Shown piece by piece: positions 12,660-25,820 of a stretch of 64,000 nucleotides of DNA. How positions within the stretch are numbered: position 1 is the stretch's first letter; each line of letters starts with the position of its first letter. Source of the DNA: Pogona vitticeps (Eukaryota; Chordata; Lepidosauria; Squamata; Agamidae); contig NC_135783.1 of assembly GCF_051106095.1 (NCBI RefSeq), positions 190,079,447 to 190,143,446 on the forward strand. The letters run 5' to 3'. The translations under genes and the position numbers were made by a program. The notes under the pieces are model-generated. The model saw only the letters and a list, made by a program, of their open reading frames with translations, searched no databases and was not told the DNA's origin.

Positions 12660-13235
12660 ACTTAAAAGATATCCTCTGTGAGATTTTGGCTTCTGATTAG
12701 GGCAGAGTTGGTTTCTTCTGAACAAGAGATAAGCAGTGCCATCTACAGCTTAAAAATGTACTAAAGTTTATTTGCCTGCCTTAGGTCTGCTAGGGGATAT
12801 TTGACAGTGACAGATTTGTGGACCTAATTTAAAATCCATAGAAGAGCAATCCCTTTGTTAGACCAATCAAACAGTTGCACAATAACAAGCAAGCTTTCAA
12901 ATGCTCTGAAACTGTTTATTGCAGCCGAGAAGTAGTTACTAAAATTAGTTATTCATAATTAACTCCCTTCTCCAGTAATAAATATATAACTAAACTGCAA
13001 GACTTAAAGAAGGATAACATCATCCATCATCAATGTAACTGTAACCTTCTAGTATCTGGTGCCAATGCTACTTAACGTTTATGAATACAGGAGTGTAATC
13101 TTGTTAAATTGTAAAGGGAAAATATCATATGGTTGAAATGCTGCCTTTTTGTGGGTGTTGAAGATAGAAGGTTGTTTTCAGCCACAAACTAGCAACTTTG
13201 AATATTTGTGTGTATATGCTTTTAAAGCAACTAAG
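12660..13235. other. Unassigned AT-rich sequence
   Basis: No recognisable gene or repeat. Confidence 0.4.
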
Positions 13236-13796
13236 AGGGTGACCACATAGATAAAAAAAATATGGGAAATACTATGGGTTTGTAGAGGGCTGGTTCACAT
13301 TTTTCCCATTGATCACACAACAAAAAGGGAAATGCAGATCAGCCTGGAATCCTCCCCTCATTCCGTAGTTTTTCTCCTCTGTGCCCAGGCTTCTTTTTTA
13401 AAAAAGGATCTATTTGCATCAGTTCCAATGTGTGATCACTTAAACCAATGCAGAAAAGGGAGAACAAGCTGCATGCACACACATACACAAAATACTGTAG
13501 TGCTTTAGCACTTCAAGCTCCTTTCCCCTCTCCTTTTGCCTCACAAAGAAGAACAAGTTGCACACCATGAAGCTACCAAAATGAGGAAATTGAGGGAGGG
13601 AAGCCTTCTTACAGCTTGTTTGGGCAGTTCCTTTTAACTATGCCCCCTGCAGGACTTTAACAGAGCTGCAAACAAACAGGAAGCAAGGTTTTTCTCCTGT
13701 CTTCCTGTGTAGCTGCTATGTGGTCAGACTCGAATTCCTTGGTGTGATATTACATCAAGTGAATTTGCACTTCCCTCGCTATGTAGTCAACCCCTA
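13236..13796. mobile_element. Candidate TIR element
   Basis: The left end reads GAGGGTGACCACATAG. The right end on the opposite strand reads GGGGTTGACTACATAG. An AACTA-like sequence lies just outside both ends. The interior has no long ORF but contains a second inverted motif, CTGCTATGTGGTCAGACTC. The family is not recognised. The short diverged ends could be coincidence. Confidence 0.35.
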
Positions 13797-14191
13797 ACTA
13801 CAAATATTTATTTTAGTTACTCCTGGCACATGGGTAATGAAGTTGTTTTTGAAAGATTATATATTCTGTGTTAACTAACTACTTCTTTGGGCCTCAAATT
13901 CTAACATAACAATTTATTTTTTAAAAAAGGAATCTTCCAAGTTTCTCTCTTTATCAAGAGAGATAAAGAATGAATGTTGACAATGCAGGGAGAGCGAAGA
14001 GCTGGATGGTGTTAAGCCATGAAATCTGCATTTGGTTACAGTCTTGAGATGAACAGTGAACAATCTGAGGTACCCTAACAAAGCTATTTAAATATATTTA
14101 TTTATTTAAAATATTTCTATCCTGCCTTTCTCCCCGAAAGGACCAAAGCTATTCCTTTTCTATAATATATTTTGGATTTGTTTTTAATGGG

Positions 14192-14505
14192 CCGTCATCT
14201 TCAGAGGACAGGAGTAGCACTCTGTGCTCTGGTGCAGTTTTGTTGACACAACAAAAACACACTGGTCACCATAATCACCCATCTCCTGAAAAGGACAAAA
14301 GCTGATCGAACAGCTATAAATACTCAACTCCCAAACAAACTGCACCAGAGCACAGAGTGCTACTCCTGTCCTCTGAAGATGCCGACCACAGAGACTGGCA
14401 AAACATTCGGAAGAACAACCTTCAGAACACAGCCAAAGGGCCCGAAAAACCCACAACAACCATTAGATCCCGGCCATGAAAGCCTTCGTGAATACAGAGG
14501 AGAAA
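14192..14505 (+). mobile_element. Fold-back retroelement copy with long loop
   Basis: Inverted arms: CATCTTCAGAGGACAGGAGT..GCTCTGGTGCAG at 14196-14242 pairs with 14338-14390. The right arm continues through CACAGAGACTGGCAAAACAT to the shared 3' tail ATTAGATCCCGGCCATGAAA. The left arm lacks the outer half found in other copies. The family also occurs at 35732-35942, 41357-41563 and 45501-45618. I suspect a Penelope-like or other target-primed retroelement; the class is unproven. Confidence 0.55.
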
Positions 14506-15990
14506 GAATTTAGCTGTTTGGAAGCAAGATCCTAAACTGCAGGAATAAGATTTTAAACCACCTGAAGTGAGGAATTCATTCTCTGACAGCACATTCCCTC
14601 CAACTACTAGGTGAAACTGAAATCTGAAGTATTTTTTTACTTTGAATTACCTATGAACTAAACTTAGCACATCACCAAAAATCAACCTCCAAGCTTGTTA
14701 ACATAAGAGCTCCTTATTCTTGCTGCCTAGGAAACCTGTGTTTTTTCTCAGGATGGAGACAGGTTGAGGTAATAGCTAGATTTTTATTTTTTTTTTCAAG
14801 ATGAGGGAGTAAGCCATTTCCCCCCCTTCATCTCCACTGTTGTAGGTGCAACCTGAAACTTCCTAAACCAATCCTTACCTTTGGCACCTCCTCCCACATC
14901 CCATCTTTAGACCATGACTAAATGCGGAGGGCACAGCTTAAACCTTAGCCAATATTTTGTTGTCCCTGGTTGTTGCTTTTAATCACCTTCCCCCCTCCCT
15001 CTTGCTTTGTTTACCACCTAGCTAGATGAAGAGTGAGAGGACTTGAAAACATGTACACTGTTCGGTGACATGTTAATTAGCCTGGTAAGGACATTGTCCT
15101 AAGATGAATGTGGCCTTTCCCCCCTACCCACAGGAGCCAGCATGGAGGTGATCGTTGCTTTTTGTGAACCATCATCTAGTATAAGAACAATGAGTCTTAT
15201 GGAACCTGTTAAATTAACATTTGTAGATTATGAGCTTCTTCCTCATGAAGAAAAGGGTGTTGATCTATGAAGGCTCATGATAAAACAAAGTGTCTAATGA
15301 TTCATACTGTTGTGCTTTCAAGGATAAACTGGTTTGTGATTCACTTGCCTTGTGGAAGTACAGGCCTGGTCATCTGTGGATGGAGGATTCGGAAGCCATA
15401 ACAGCATTAGGGTTTAACATGAAACGTTACCTTCTGCCACCCATGAATTGCTTTGCGTCATTTTCTGTGGGTGCATGTGCGACCCCAACTTCCCACTTCT
15501 CCATGACTTGCATTCAGAAAGAGATTTGTTTTCCCTTGCCTCAAGTATTTATAATTATATTTGATTGCCAAGAATGGGAGAATGGCTGCCTACAATTTTA
15601 AATCTAAGAACATGGATTGATTCTGGCTAAATATCCAGCTCTCCTTTATGCTGTCCTTTAACAGCTGCAGAATCAACCATCTGAAAACACCCCTCCTTCC
15701 TCCCAAAACTATGGAAAAGTAGCAATAGGAAAAGTTTCATCCACCAAACATCTGGCTCTCTTGTAACTATTGTAGTTATATTAGCTCTGATACCAACTTT
15801 ATTTGTACATAACATATATATGTTTTAATATTTTAAGAGAGTTATTCTGCCAGACTGTTTTAACATTCATGGCAGAGCTGTGAAAATTTCTTTAAAATGA
15901 TTACAGCTTTAACTGTGAGCTTCCAAGAAGTTGTTCATTATTTTTAGAGTTGCAACTGTTTGAAAGCAATTCATTCAAAAGCAATGGAAA
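14506..15990. other. Unassigned sequence
   Basis: No gene is seen. A segment at about 15180-15300 (AATGAGTCTTATGGAACC, then GATCTATGAAGGCTCATG) resembles a repeat containing 'GTCTTGTGGCACC..GCTTTCGTGGAC'. A related piece lies at 40170-40260. The class is unknown. Confidence 0.35.
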
Positions 15991-16206
15991 AGAGCCAATG
16001 TGGTATGGTATCGTGGTTTGCTTCATGGACCAGATTAGGAAATCCCCACACAACCACAGAACTCACTGGTTACTTGAACCAGTCACACTCCCTCAACCTC
16101 ACTTTCTGCACAGGGTTGTTTTTGACGAGAAAGTGGCCAAGGAGGCTTGGGAACATCCCTTGACGTAACTGAAGGCAAATGGGCTATAAATGTAACAAAT
16201 AAATTA
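15991..16206 (+). mobile_element. Sauria-type SINE
   Basis: Starts AGAGCCAATGTGGTATGG and includes GAACCAGTCACACTCCCTC, CTCACTTTCTGCACAGGG, and a tail GGCTATAAATGTAACAAATA. This is the classic order of tRNA-derived head, body and short tail of Sauria SINEs. The B box region is eroded. Confidence 0.65.
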
Positions 16207-17305
16207 AGCCGCTATTATTTAGTTTTTAGGTGTTTTTAAAATAAGCATACATCTCAAGAAGCATACAAGCTGCTGCTTATTGATATAAAATGCACCCAAG
16301 TCATGAGGGCCACACATCACTTGCAACTGTAGAAGTAATTATATTGTAAAAGGGGTGATGTTATCCCTTGTTAAATTACAATAACTCTAAATTATTTCTT
16401 AGCGATCGCATCAAGAGATTAATGGCAAGCAATGCATTATCTGTAACTGGTTATTTCCAAGCTCTGAGTCAGTGTGCCCACACTATAGTGCCCTATCTGT
16501 GCCTTTAACATCAGCTTGTTCTGTCGAAGTCCCACGACAGCAGTGTTTTTACAACATGCCAAAATCTTCACCTGCACATCTCCACGGATCAAGCAGCAGA
16601 TCAAGCAGCGAGCAAAGGAGCAGGGGACTGGGCAGGCCAGTTCTTTCGGACAGTTAGGAACTTCCCATTTACAATTTAAATTTTCTCCTTGGTCAGTCCA
16701 AACCAATTGCACTTGCATAATTTTTTATGGAACAAACATTTCCCCCCATTTAGCTCATTTCAATTTGTTACTGGCTGGTTCCTCTTTAATCTGGATTGCA
16801 TATGCCACCATCAAATAGGGTTGGACCATAAAGCTCATGTATTAGAAAACAGAACAAAGTTGTGCATCACATTTATTCCGTCCTTATCTATTTGATCCAC
16901 CAATCATTCAAATATTTGCTTTCCCCTATAACCCGAATGGAAAATTTCCCATGACTGTATTTTCTTTTCTATCTGATTATAAAACAGAGAGCAGCTCCTC
17001 CCACCCCATCTACGGCTGCAAGAAAAGAAATGCCCTATACCTCTCAATCCCTCCTCTTGCGTTGTTCACTTACTGTTAAAAGTCTGTTAAAAGCTGTTTT
17101 TAATTAAACAAAGAGTACAGGTGGTTCAAGGATAAGTGCCTGATCAGTTTCCTTAATTAAAAAAGTATATATTCTACAGTAGCAGGTGAACTGATTGAGG
17201 ATGATATTGTTAAGGCAGATTCCTGTGGCTATAAAATCATCCTCTTACATGGACAGGAGAGGTAAATTAGAAAGAAACACTATAACGAACCAGAACTTTA
17301 GAATG
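16207..17305. other. Unassigned sequence
   Basis: Short overlapping frames at 16437-16895 have no domain. No repeat is recognised. Confidence 0.4.
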
Positions 17306-17307
17306 TC

Positions 17308-17400
17308 ATTTATTTGGACTCCAGCTCCCAGAATCCTGCAGTTGTTACTTGTCTGGGGGTTCCTGGGAACTGTAGTTCAAAAGGATAAGTTCCCCAAACA
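17308..17400. mobile_element. Palindromic MITE remnant
   Basis: GGACTCCAGCTCCCAGAATCC and GGTTCCTGGGAACTGTAGTTC form the two arms of the GGACTACAACTCCCAGAA-type palindrome seen complete at 25590-25725. Outer ends are missing. Confidence 0.5.
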
Positions 17401-17914
17401 TATAAATATCAGCTTCCCCATCAACAAATTAAAAAATAATTGTTCAAATTTTTAATCCCACTTGCTTTGCAGGGGAGGGGAAGAGGGGAAAGAACAATAT
17501 TAAAGCAATAAAACACAATAAACAGTCTTCAAGCAATAAATAAAACACATATAATAAAACCGATAAAACAATCAGCAGAAAAAAACAGATACATCACAGA
17601 AATCCAGTAATATTCACCAAACAGCCTTCAAAGCCAAAGTTAACTTATCTTTGCTTAGTACACTAAGGAATGAAGCATTTCTTCCCATGACAGGGAGATA
17701 CGTGTTTTAGCAATCCAAATTAAGCCCAGCACCCAAACACAAAGCACAGTAAATGCAAGCGTGTAGGTGAGGAAAAGCAGGTGCTATGATACACAGATGT
17801 CTTTTCCTCCTTGAGGGAGCACCTCTTCTAAAAACGTGTTAGATGTATTGTCTGGTCTTACTCTCAGATTACAAAAAGAAACAGAGTTGAGTGTAATCCA
17901 CCATAACTGTTTTA
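17401..17914. other. A-rich sequence, possible retroelement tail
   Basis: 17500-17620 is dominated by AATAAAACA-like words, as in LINE 3' tails read in antisense. No diagnostic LINE sequence is left. Confidence 0.3.
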
Positions 17915-18088
17915 TTTTGCATTTGTATTCCAATCAGTTGAAAGTGGATTACAAGGCTTTTCTCCTCTCCATTTTATCCCAACAAGAAGACTGAGAGCAT
18001 GCATGATTAGCACTCATTGGCCACTGAGTTTCTTGCCCTTCTGGGGATTTGAACCACAACACTCTAGCCACTACACCTTAATGAGTGT
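17915..18088 (-). mobile_element. Sauria-type SINE remnant
   Basis: The plus strand carries CATTTTATCCCAACAAGAAG, GGGGATTTGAACC and CACTCTAGCCACTACACC. This is the reverse complement of the Sauria SINE body, B box and head. Confidence 0.6.
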
Positions 18089-20469
18089 TGATGGTGGGAT
18101 CTCATTCCATAACCTCTGATGCATATTCTGTTAAACCTTTTAATTTTCAGGCCAAACCATCAGTGAAAGAGCTATAATTATAATATTTGAAGCTTGGAGG
18201 GACCATTGTTGACTTGTCTTCCTCGCCCACAGTGCTCCATCTGATGGCTACTAGCATGTGAGCTCCAGCAAAACGCTTAGCTGATGTGACTGTCACCTGA
18301 AAAGAACCCACTTCTGGGAAACGGAAGCACAAGCAGGATAGAACCCAGAGACCCTGGACATGCCCAGAAGGATTTTGTAAAACATTTTTATGTTTGAACG
18401 TCACCCAGTGACAAATTACTTTTGAAAGAGATCTCAGGTTCAAAAGAAGTTAACCATGCAGCATCTAGAGACAGAGATAGCATTATACTTCGAGGAACAC
18501 AAGCCCAAATCTGCCTGAAACTAGTTTTGTGGTTGCTTGTTTCTTTTGCAGGCTTTCTTTTCTGCTGAAATGCTGAAGAATGAGACTGAACTAAAAAGTT
18601 TGCTCAAATAATGTCCTCAAAGTAGTTTCCACTTCTAGCAGAAATGAGCTCCTTTTTTACTGGAGTCGTGGCTTGTTGAAACACCACTTCAGCTGCTATT
18701 CTGCTTCTAAATAGAAAGTCTGTGGAACATATTGTGAGGCTGGACAAGGAAGCCATTTTGGCAGACATTTATCTGGACTTTCTCCAGTCCACACAAGCAG
18801 GACTCGAGGCAGACCAGACACAGTTGCCCCTCTGGGAAGCTGTGGGCATGTCTAAGCACATATCAGTATTTGAACAGTGTGCCTAGAAAAATGTGCACAT
18901 GTCAATTAAGGTGCACAAAAATAGCACCTGCCCTCTGTGGTCTACGGGTGCGTGTGGAATATGTGCAATCAGTGCATACAGTTGGAAACGTGATATGGGT
19001 TTGCAAAAAAGCAAAAGAGAACAAAATGAAACTCAAACTGAATGGACTTTGTCCTCTTTAAAAATGACAGAAAGGAGTAGCATGCACAGGATGTGGCAAC
19101 AGGAAAAAAAGGAGCCCTCAGGTGCAGACTTGACAGGTGTGTACCTTCCCAGTGGCATGTGCCCTAATCCCTAGGTAGGAGCAGTTCTAGTGGTTGCACA
19201 TACTCAGATTTGATTTCCATCAGAGTGTGCTGATAGAATTTATTTAAAAAACAGAGAAGATGAGTTCCTCTTTTTAGAGACGTTCATCCTCAGTGGAGAC
19301 AAACCACTTAAACCTTACAAACACCAGAGCCGCTGTTCCACAGCAGATCCCCTGAGAGGCATCCTAGATGCTTTTAAGCGCAGTTTTCTATTCCCTCCGG
19401 GCATGTCTCACTCTGTGGCTGCCTCCCATCCTCAAGCATTTTGCTGGCCATTCTGTATCTGTTTATTAATTTATGAAAAAGTACTCCATAAATTACAAGG
19501 TTACATGACAAGGGTATATCAACAGTAAAACATGCCGCATACACTATAAACAATAAGTACTTTGGCTTTTTGTTACAGAGGACTACCTAAAGAACCTCTC
19601 TAACCTGGACAGAAAAATTAATAAACAGATAATTCCATGGAATAATTCCAGCTCAACAATAACATCTCCTCCTCCCTGAGAAGCTATTGTTTGTTCTGAC
19701 CCAGCCAAATTGTTCAACGTCTAGTAAGGCTCATGAAGTTCTTCATTTCCTTCTTTTCCAATCAATGCAACAACAGTAACAAAAAAAGAAACTATTAATA
19801 ATGCCTATTGTCACAATTATCCATGTCAGACGGGCCCACACTAACCACTTAGCTACCCAGCCCTGATTATCCTGATGTGGGTAAAATCCAAGAGGGCCAA
19901 ATGTGCTGATGGCTGAGAGAAAGGTCCCTTTCCCAGGATCCTCCCAACACCTTAGTCCACTCTGACTAAGCAATACAGTACTTCTAGGGAGTTATTGAAA
20001 ACCCTCAAGTACTTGGACTCATACCAATCCTGCAAGGTAGGATGCCAAAATACCCACAAAACACAGAGGCTCCTGGTAGGTGGTCAAGGCAAGCCTGGTT
20101 TTAGTACCAACAACCCTCTTACTCCGCAAGAATCAAACAATTGTAAAAAAATGTATACTGTATTCTATTAAAGATGTTTTTTTAAAAAGTCCAAAAGAAC
20201 AAAGATTCAATAGTTTCAACAGTTAGAGAAACAGTCAAAAAGCTGTGGAGCAAAGAAGCAAACAAAAATATGAGGCAAGAGTAATTACAGAGCAATCCCA
20301 AAAGAAAATAAGAAAGCGAGGAAACCTATTCTTATACAGTACTTGCATCCAAACATAGCTTCGGCATAGTCTCAGAGCATGTACAAAGTGCAAGTCTTGT
20401 AGGAGGCAGCAGATGAGCATAGCACTGTCCTAAGAGATAACTAGATGAAGCAAAGTAACTTATATCCTG
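18089..20469. other. Unassigned sequence with possible LINE tail
   Basis: No gene is recognised. 19450-19660 (TTTATTAATTTATG..ACTCCATAAATTACAAGG, then CCGCATACACTATAAAC) looks like an antisense LINE 3' UTR but is too diverged to assign. A 21-base start of the fold-back family (GGTTGTTGTGGGTTTTTCGG) sits at 20470-20491. Confidence 0.35.
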
Positions 20470-20676
20470 GTTGTTGTGGGTTTTTCGGGATAACTTACAT
20501 CCTCATTTTTATACCAGTTCCAATTTCCAGACTCTTCCAGAAGATCTTCCAATTAGGCATCAAATTTCCCAGATTTTTTTCAAAGACAGTAACTTCTTTC
20601 CCTTTCCTCTAACTCAGTTGAAACCATTCTGATTATTAATTCAGTATCAAGGAGTAATCTTGTCTCAAAATTTTGC

Positions 20677-20745
20677 GAAGCACTTGCTGTCGATCTCTGT
20701 CAGAAAGAAATTTTCTTTCTGACAGAGATCGACTACAAGTGCTTC
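20677..20745. repeat. 69-nt near-perfect palindrome
   Basis: Arms 20677-20710 and 20712-20745 pair over 34 positions with two mismatches and a one-base loop. The innermost arm is TCTGTCAGAAAGAAA and its complement. No matching sequence extends outside the arms. It could form a cruciform, be the fused ends of a MITE, or give a hairpin RNA if transcribed. No function is established. Confidence 0.9.
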
Positions 20746-21392
20746 TGCCTATCAGTTCCTAGTGGGCATCCTACCCCCATGTCTCTTGGTCCTCTTATCC
20801 TAGCCACAAACTACAAAGCTTAATTTTCCAGAAGAGCAATGGAGTCAGTGATCCCTCCTTTTCCCAATCTCTCGACACCTGTAGACTATAAACTGAAGAT
20901 AGACACCAGGTGGAGAGACTTGCTACGAGCAGCCCATCAATTTTGTTTTTAATGTATTTTTCCTCAACAGATTATGGAAGTATAAATTAGGTTCTCTCTC
21001 CACCCAGCTCTACTTTATCTTACAGTATAATGCAATCAAATTCAACTGTGCTCTAAACTCTCCTTGGCAAATTGTTTCCTTTAGAATTATTGTTCAGCAC
21101 ACCCTCGCCTCAATTCCCATGATCTGTGCCTTCCTCATTATTGCAAAGCTTAGTATCTGAAAAAAGTACTTTAGCTTTAACAGCTTTACATGGGCACACA
21201 CTTATTCACACACACTACTTATACCTCTCAGTATTTGAATATGATAACAAACTTCAGGCTCCAGTCTGCCTCCAATTGAATACCTTGCAGGCCTGTTGTG
21301 TGTGGAAATGATGGATTGTGTTTAATGCCCTTTTCCAGCAGTCTACAGAGATATATGTGATAACAGAGTGTCATTTCTGAACTTTAATCATT

Positions 21393-22850
21393 GTTTATTT
21401 TATTTATTTCTTTATTTACAAGATTTTTTAGCCGTTCCGTTACCAGTGGTCTCTGAGCGGCATACAACAATATTAAAACTTTACAAGCATTAAAACCATT
21501 AAAAATAGGTAGTATTATAATAATATCCTTTATTAAAAACAATAATTAAAACATTAATATTAATAAATCCTGCTGCTCATATGGCCAGCTAAAGAATACT
21601 ATTTAATTAAAATGGTGGCTAAACAGAAAGGTCTTTGTCTGGTGCTGAAAAACCAAAAATGTTGGAGCCAGGCAGATCTCTATAGGGAGGGCATTCCAAA
21701 GTTGGGGGGCAACAGCTGAGAAAGCCCTGTTTCAACATGCCATCCCCCTCACCTCTTTCAGGGATAGCACCTTCAGAAGGGCCTCCTGGCCTGATCTTAG
21801 AGGACGGGCAGGCTCGTATGGAAGAAGGCTGTCCTTTAGGTAATCAGGTCCTAAGCCTTTTAGGGCTTTATATGTCAAAGTAAGCACTTTGAATTGAGCC
21901 CAAGGTCAGACCCAGGTCAAGGAGCACCCCCAAACTGCAGACCCTATCCTAGGGGAAGTGCAACCTTATCTAAGGCAGGGAAATGGCCCTGTAACCTATC
22001 TGGTGGAGCACCTACCAGCAGCACTTCCGATTTGTCTGGATTGAGCCTCACTTTATTGACCCTCATCCAGTCCATTATCGAGTCCAGGCATGCATTCAAA
22101 ATGGCAGCTGTCACACCTGGATTGGTAGAAAATGAGAGGTAGAGCTGACTCCTCAGCCCAAATCTCCTAATGACCTCCCCCAGCGGTTTCTTGTAGTTAT
22201 TGAATAGGAGGAACCCCATGCCGCAACCGCCATGGATCAGAGCTACTGTCCCCCAGCACCACCTTCTGAACTCGATCAGCCAAGTTAGGAGTGGAACCAT
22301 CGTAAAACGGTGCCTCCCATTCCCATCCCAGACAATCTGTCCAGAAGGACACCATGGTTGACGGTGTCGAAAGCCACTGAGAGGTCCAAGAGAATCAACA
22401 GGGATGCATTCCCCCTGTCTTTCTCCCGACAAAGGTCATCAAATGGGGTGACCAAGGCAGTCTCCATCCCATAACCCAGCCTGAAACCCGATTGTAATGG
22501 ATCTAGATAATCCTTTTCATCCAGGAGAGCCTGGAACTGCTCAGCCACCACACGTCTCAACACCTTGCCCAGAAAAGGGAGGTTCGCTACTCATCAGAAG
22601 TTGATCACTAGACCTGGGTCCAGATTAGGTTTTTTTTAGGATTGGGTGAATCACTGCCTCCTTTAATGGGGCGAGGACCACTCCCTCTCTTAACGAGGAG
22701 TTGATGACCTCCAGGATCCAGGTACGAACTCCCCTGGCAGATTCCTTTATTAGCCATGATGGACAAGGGTCGAGTTGCGTAGTGGTGGCACAAAACAATC
22801 CAAGCACCCTGTCCACATCCTTGGGTCGTAACAACTGAAACTCATCCAAT
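21393..22850 (-). mobile_element. L2/CR1-group LINE, 5'-truncated, RT box deleted
   Basis: On the minus strand the copy runs from the linker before RT (TTQLDPCPSWLIKESARGV, near 22790) through DPLQSGFR, LLILLDLSVAFDTVNHG, LNPDKSEVLLVG and AFSAVAPQLWNALP (near 21690) to a tail of AAATAAATAAA type at 21393. Intact relatives have HQYADDTQLY; here FGLR joins directly to SQLYLSF, so the catalytic YADD box is gone. A second deletion joins GLTLG to FKVLTLTYKAL near 21905, removing roughly 80 codons. Several frame changes also occur. This subfamily (MDWMRVNKVRLNPDKSEVL) differs from the ones at 37.9 and 55 kb. It is dead. Confidence 0.85.
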
Positions 22851-23340
22851 AAATTATGACATAATTTTTATTTCAATTATTTCAATCAGTTCAATTTTTA
22901 TTTCAATTATTTCAATCACTGGTCTTCTGTTTGTTTGTCCCATGTGCTAATTATTTTTTGCCATCAGGGAGGACTGGGATTGATGGCTTAGTACAGTATC
23001 AACACCATTTATTGTTAAGCAGTTTTTCGCATGACCCACAATGCTTTGCCTGAGTGAGAGAGGTAAGGAACACATCTCTATGGATTTTCAAAGCCCCCAA
23101 CAGAAAAACAAAGCTATTCTCAAAAGCTCAGCTTCCACCTGTAATCCCCACTGTGTGTATTCAAGATTTTTGATATTGCTTGTTCAATTTCATATTCATA
23201 TGAAAATGGAATTCTGGGAAGCTGACCCCGGAAGTTGCCAGGAAGAGAGACCAGCAGGGAGCCCTAAGGAAACCATTCCGGGCTGTTTGAAGTGATGGAA
23301 ATGTGTCAGACTGGAAAGATGGAGGGGAGATAGCATAGGG
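22851..23340. other. Unassigned sequence with a short direct repeat
   Basis: 22861-22920 contains TTTTTATTTCAATTATTTCA twice in direct order. Nothing else is recognised. Confidence 0.5.
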
Positions 23341-23650
23341 CAGCAATGGCGAACCTATGGCACGCGTGCCACAGCTGGCACTACGGAGCCCTTTCTGCCG
23401 GCACATAGAGCCACACGTCGTCCGTTCCCTCACACACACACACGCAGCCAAACCTAAGGAGGTGGCTGCAGCCGGTGCTGGCATTTTGGTAGGCAGATCT
23501 GGAGCAATTGGTGCTGGCAGCGGAGGGGTCTTGAGGCACCTCTGTGCCAGCATTCCCCCTTCCCCCACCACTTCCGGCTCTGGGTCCTCTGCCCACTGTT
23601 TTTTTCCCCCCAGTTTGGGCACGTGAGCCCAAAAAGGTTTGCCACCACTG
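23341..23650. mobile_element. hAT-type non-autonomous DNA transposon
   Basis: The left end is CAGCAATGGCGAACCTATGG. The right end on the opposite strand is CAGTGGTGGCAAACCTTTTT. Both start with the CAG..G typical of hAT elements. Flanks GCATAGGG and ATCTAGGG share five bases and may be an eroded 8-bp duplication. The length is 310 bp with no transposase. The overlapping open frames inside it are not genes. Confidence 0.7.
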
Positions 23651-24053
23651 ATCTAGGGGCTTCCAGTCGATTGATTCTGAGCTAGAGCAGGATCTGGAGG
23701 CAGAGTTTTGTTCCCCAGGCTCACTGGAGTTGCCTACCCTGAGTAAATGGACCCCATTCCATTAGAAAAGAAGCCCTCCACTTGTGCAACCTGCTGTTTT
23801 CAGGCACCGCTGGTGTGTGTGCTATTAAAATGTTCTCTCCCTAGCCATGCAGTTGTTTTAAAGCACAGGAAGATTTCCAAATGAAGTCTATACATATTAT
23901 TTTTCAAAGACCAGTCACAAAACAAAGGCAAGTTAACTTGCAGAACACAGAATGAGGCAAGGACATGCTAACACAATCAGATGACTTGTATAATTTCAGG
24001 GAGTGACCTTTCCTATAAAATTGCTGACCTCTGTCGTCCACTTTGGATCCAAG

Positions 24054-25282
<1,229 letters not shown>

Positions 25283-25820
25283 CGTTTCCACCCCCCCCTC
25301 GGTTGTTTCACCAATCAAAGGCACAAGCTACGTTTCGTAAATAAACAACATTGTTTATTATTAATCACAGAGGTCTGGGCAATGTGTCACCTTAAAAAGA
25401 ACCAAATAGATGTTGTTACAGGTGATGAAGGTACAATCAGTGTCTTTAACTCTTAACCAAACATCCCACTTCATCCACCCTCAACCGTCCACTCCCCCTC
25501 TATCCACTCCAAACTCCATAACTCCGATCTCTCAATCCTTCAAAATTCTTCTCTAATCTCTTCCTCCTGCTGCAGAGAATCTTATACAGCAGTGGTCTCC
25601 AACCTTGGGACTCCAGATGTTCTTGGACTTCAACTCCCAGAAATCCTGATCAGCAGAGGTGGTGGTGAAGGCTTCTGGGAGTTGTAGTCCAAGAACATCT
25701 GGAGGCCCAAGGTTGGGGACCACTGTTATACAGTACCTCGTGATGACTCCGCCTCTCTCATTGGTCCATGCAGATAGCATATGAATATTCGTGACCTGCG
25801 TGGATGCCACACTCAGTGAG
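25283..25820 (-). mobile_element. LTR-like retroelement fossil, copy 3, carrying a nested MITE
   Basis: Begins GTGTCACG, then a C run and GGTTGTTTCACC, followed by TTGTTTATT, a pyrimidine-rich middle and GACTCCGCCTCTCTCATTGG, matching copies 1 and 2. A hAT-type MITE (25590-25725) was inserted later. Old and broken; ends are approximate. Confidence 0.45.
25590..25725. mobile_element. hAT-type MITE with 8-bp target duplication
   Basis: A 136-bp palindromic element. The left end is CAGTGGTCTCCAACCTTGGG and the opposite strand at the right starts CAGTGGTCCCCAACCTTGGG. TTATACAG flanks both sides (25582-25589 and 25726-25733), a perfect 8-bp duplication as expected of hAT transposases. It has no coding capacity. 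Arms of this type recur at 5150-5370, 9440, 11655, 17308, 40265 and 43995. Confidence 0.92.

Noticed and set aside
23161-23648. Cluster of overlapping ORFs up to 153 codons
   Set aside because: They lie on and around the hAT-type element at 23341-23650, exist in several frames at once, and lack domains.
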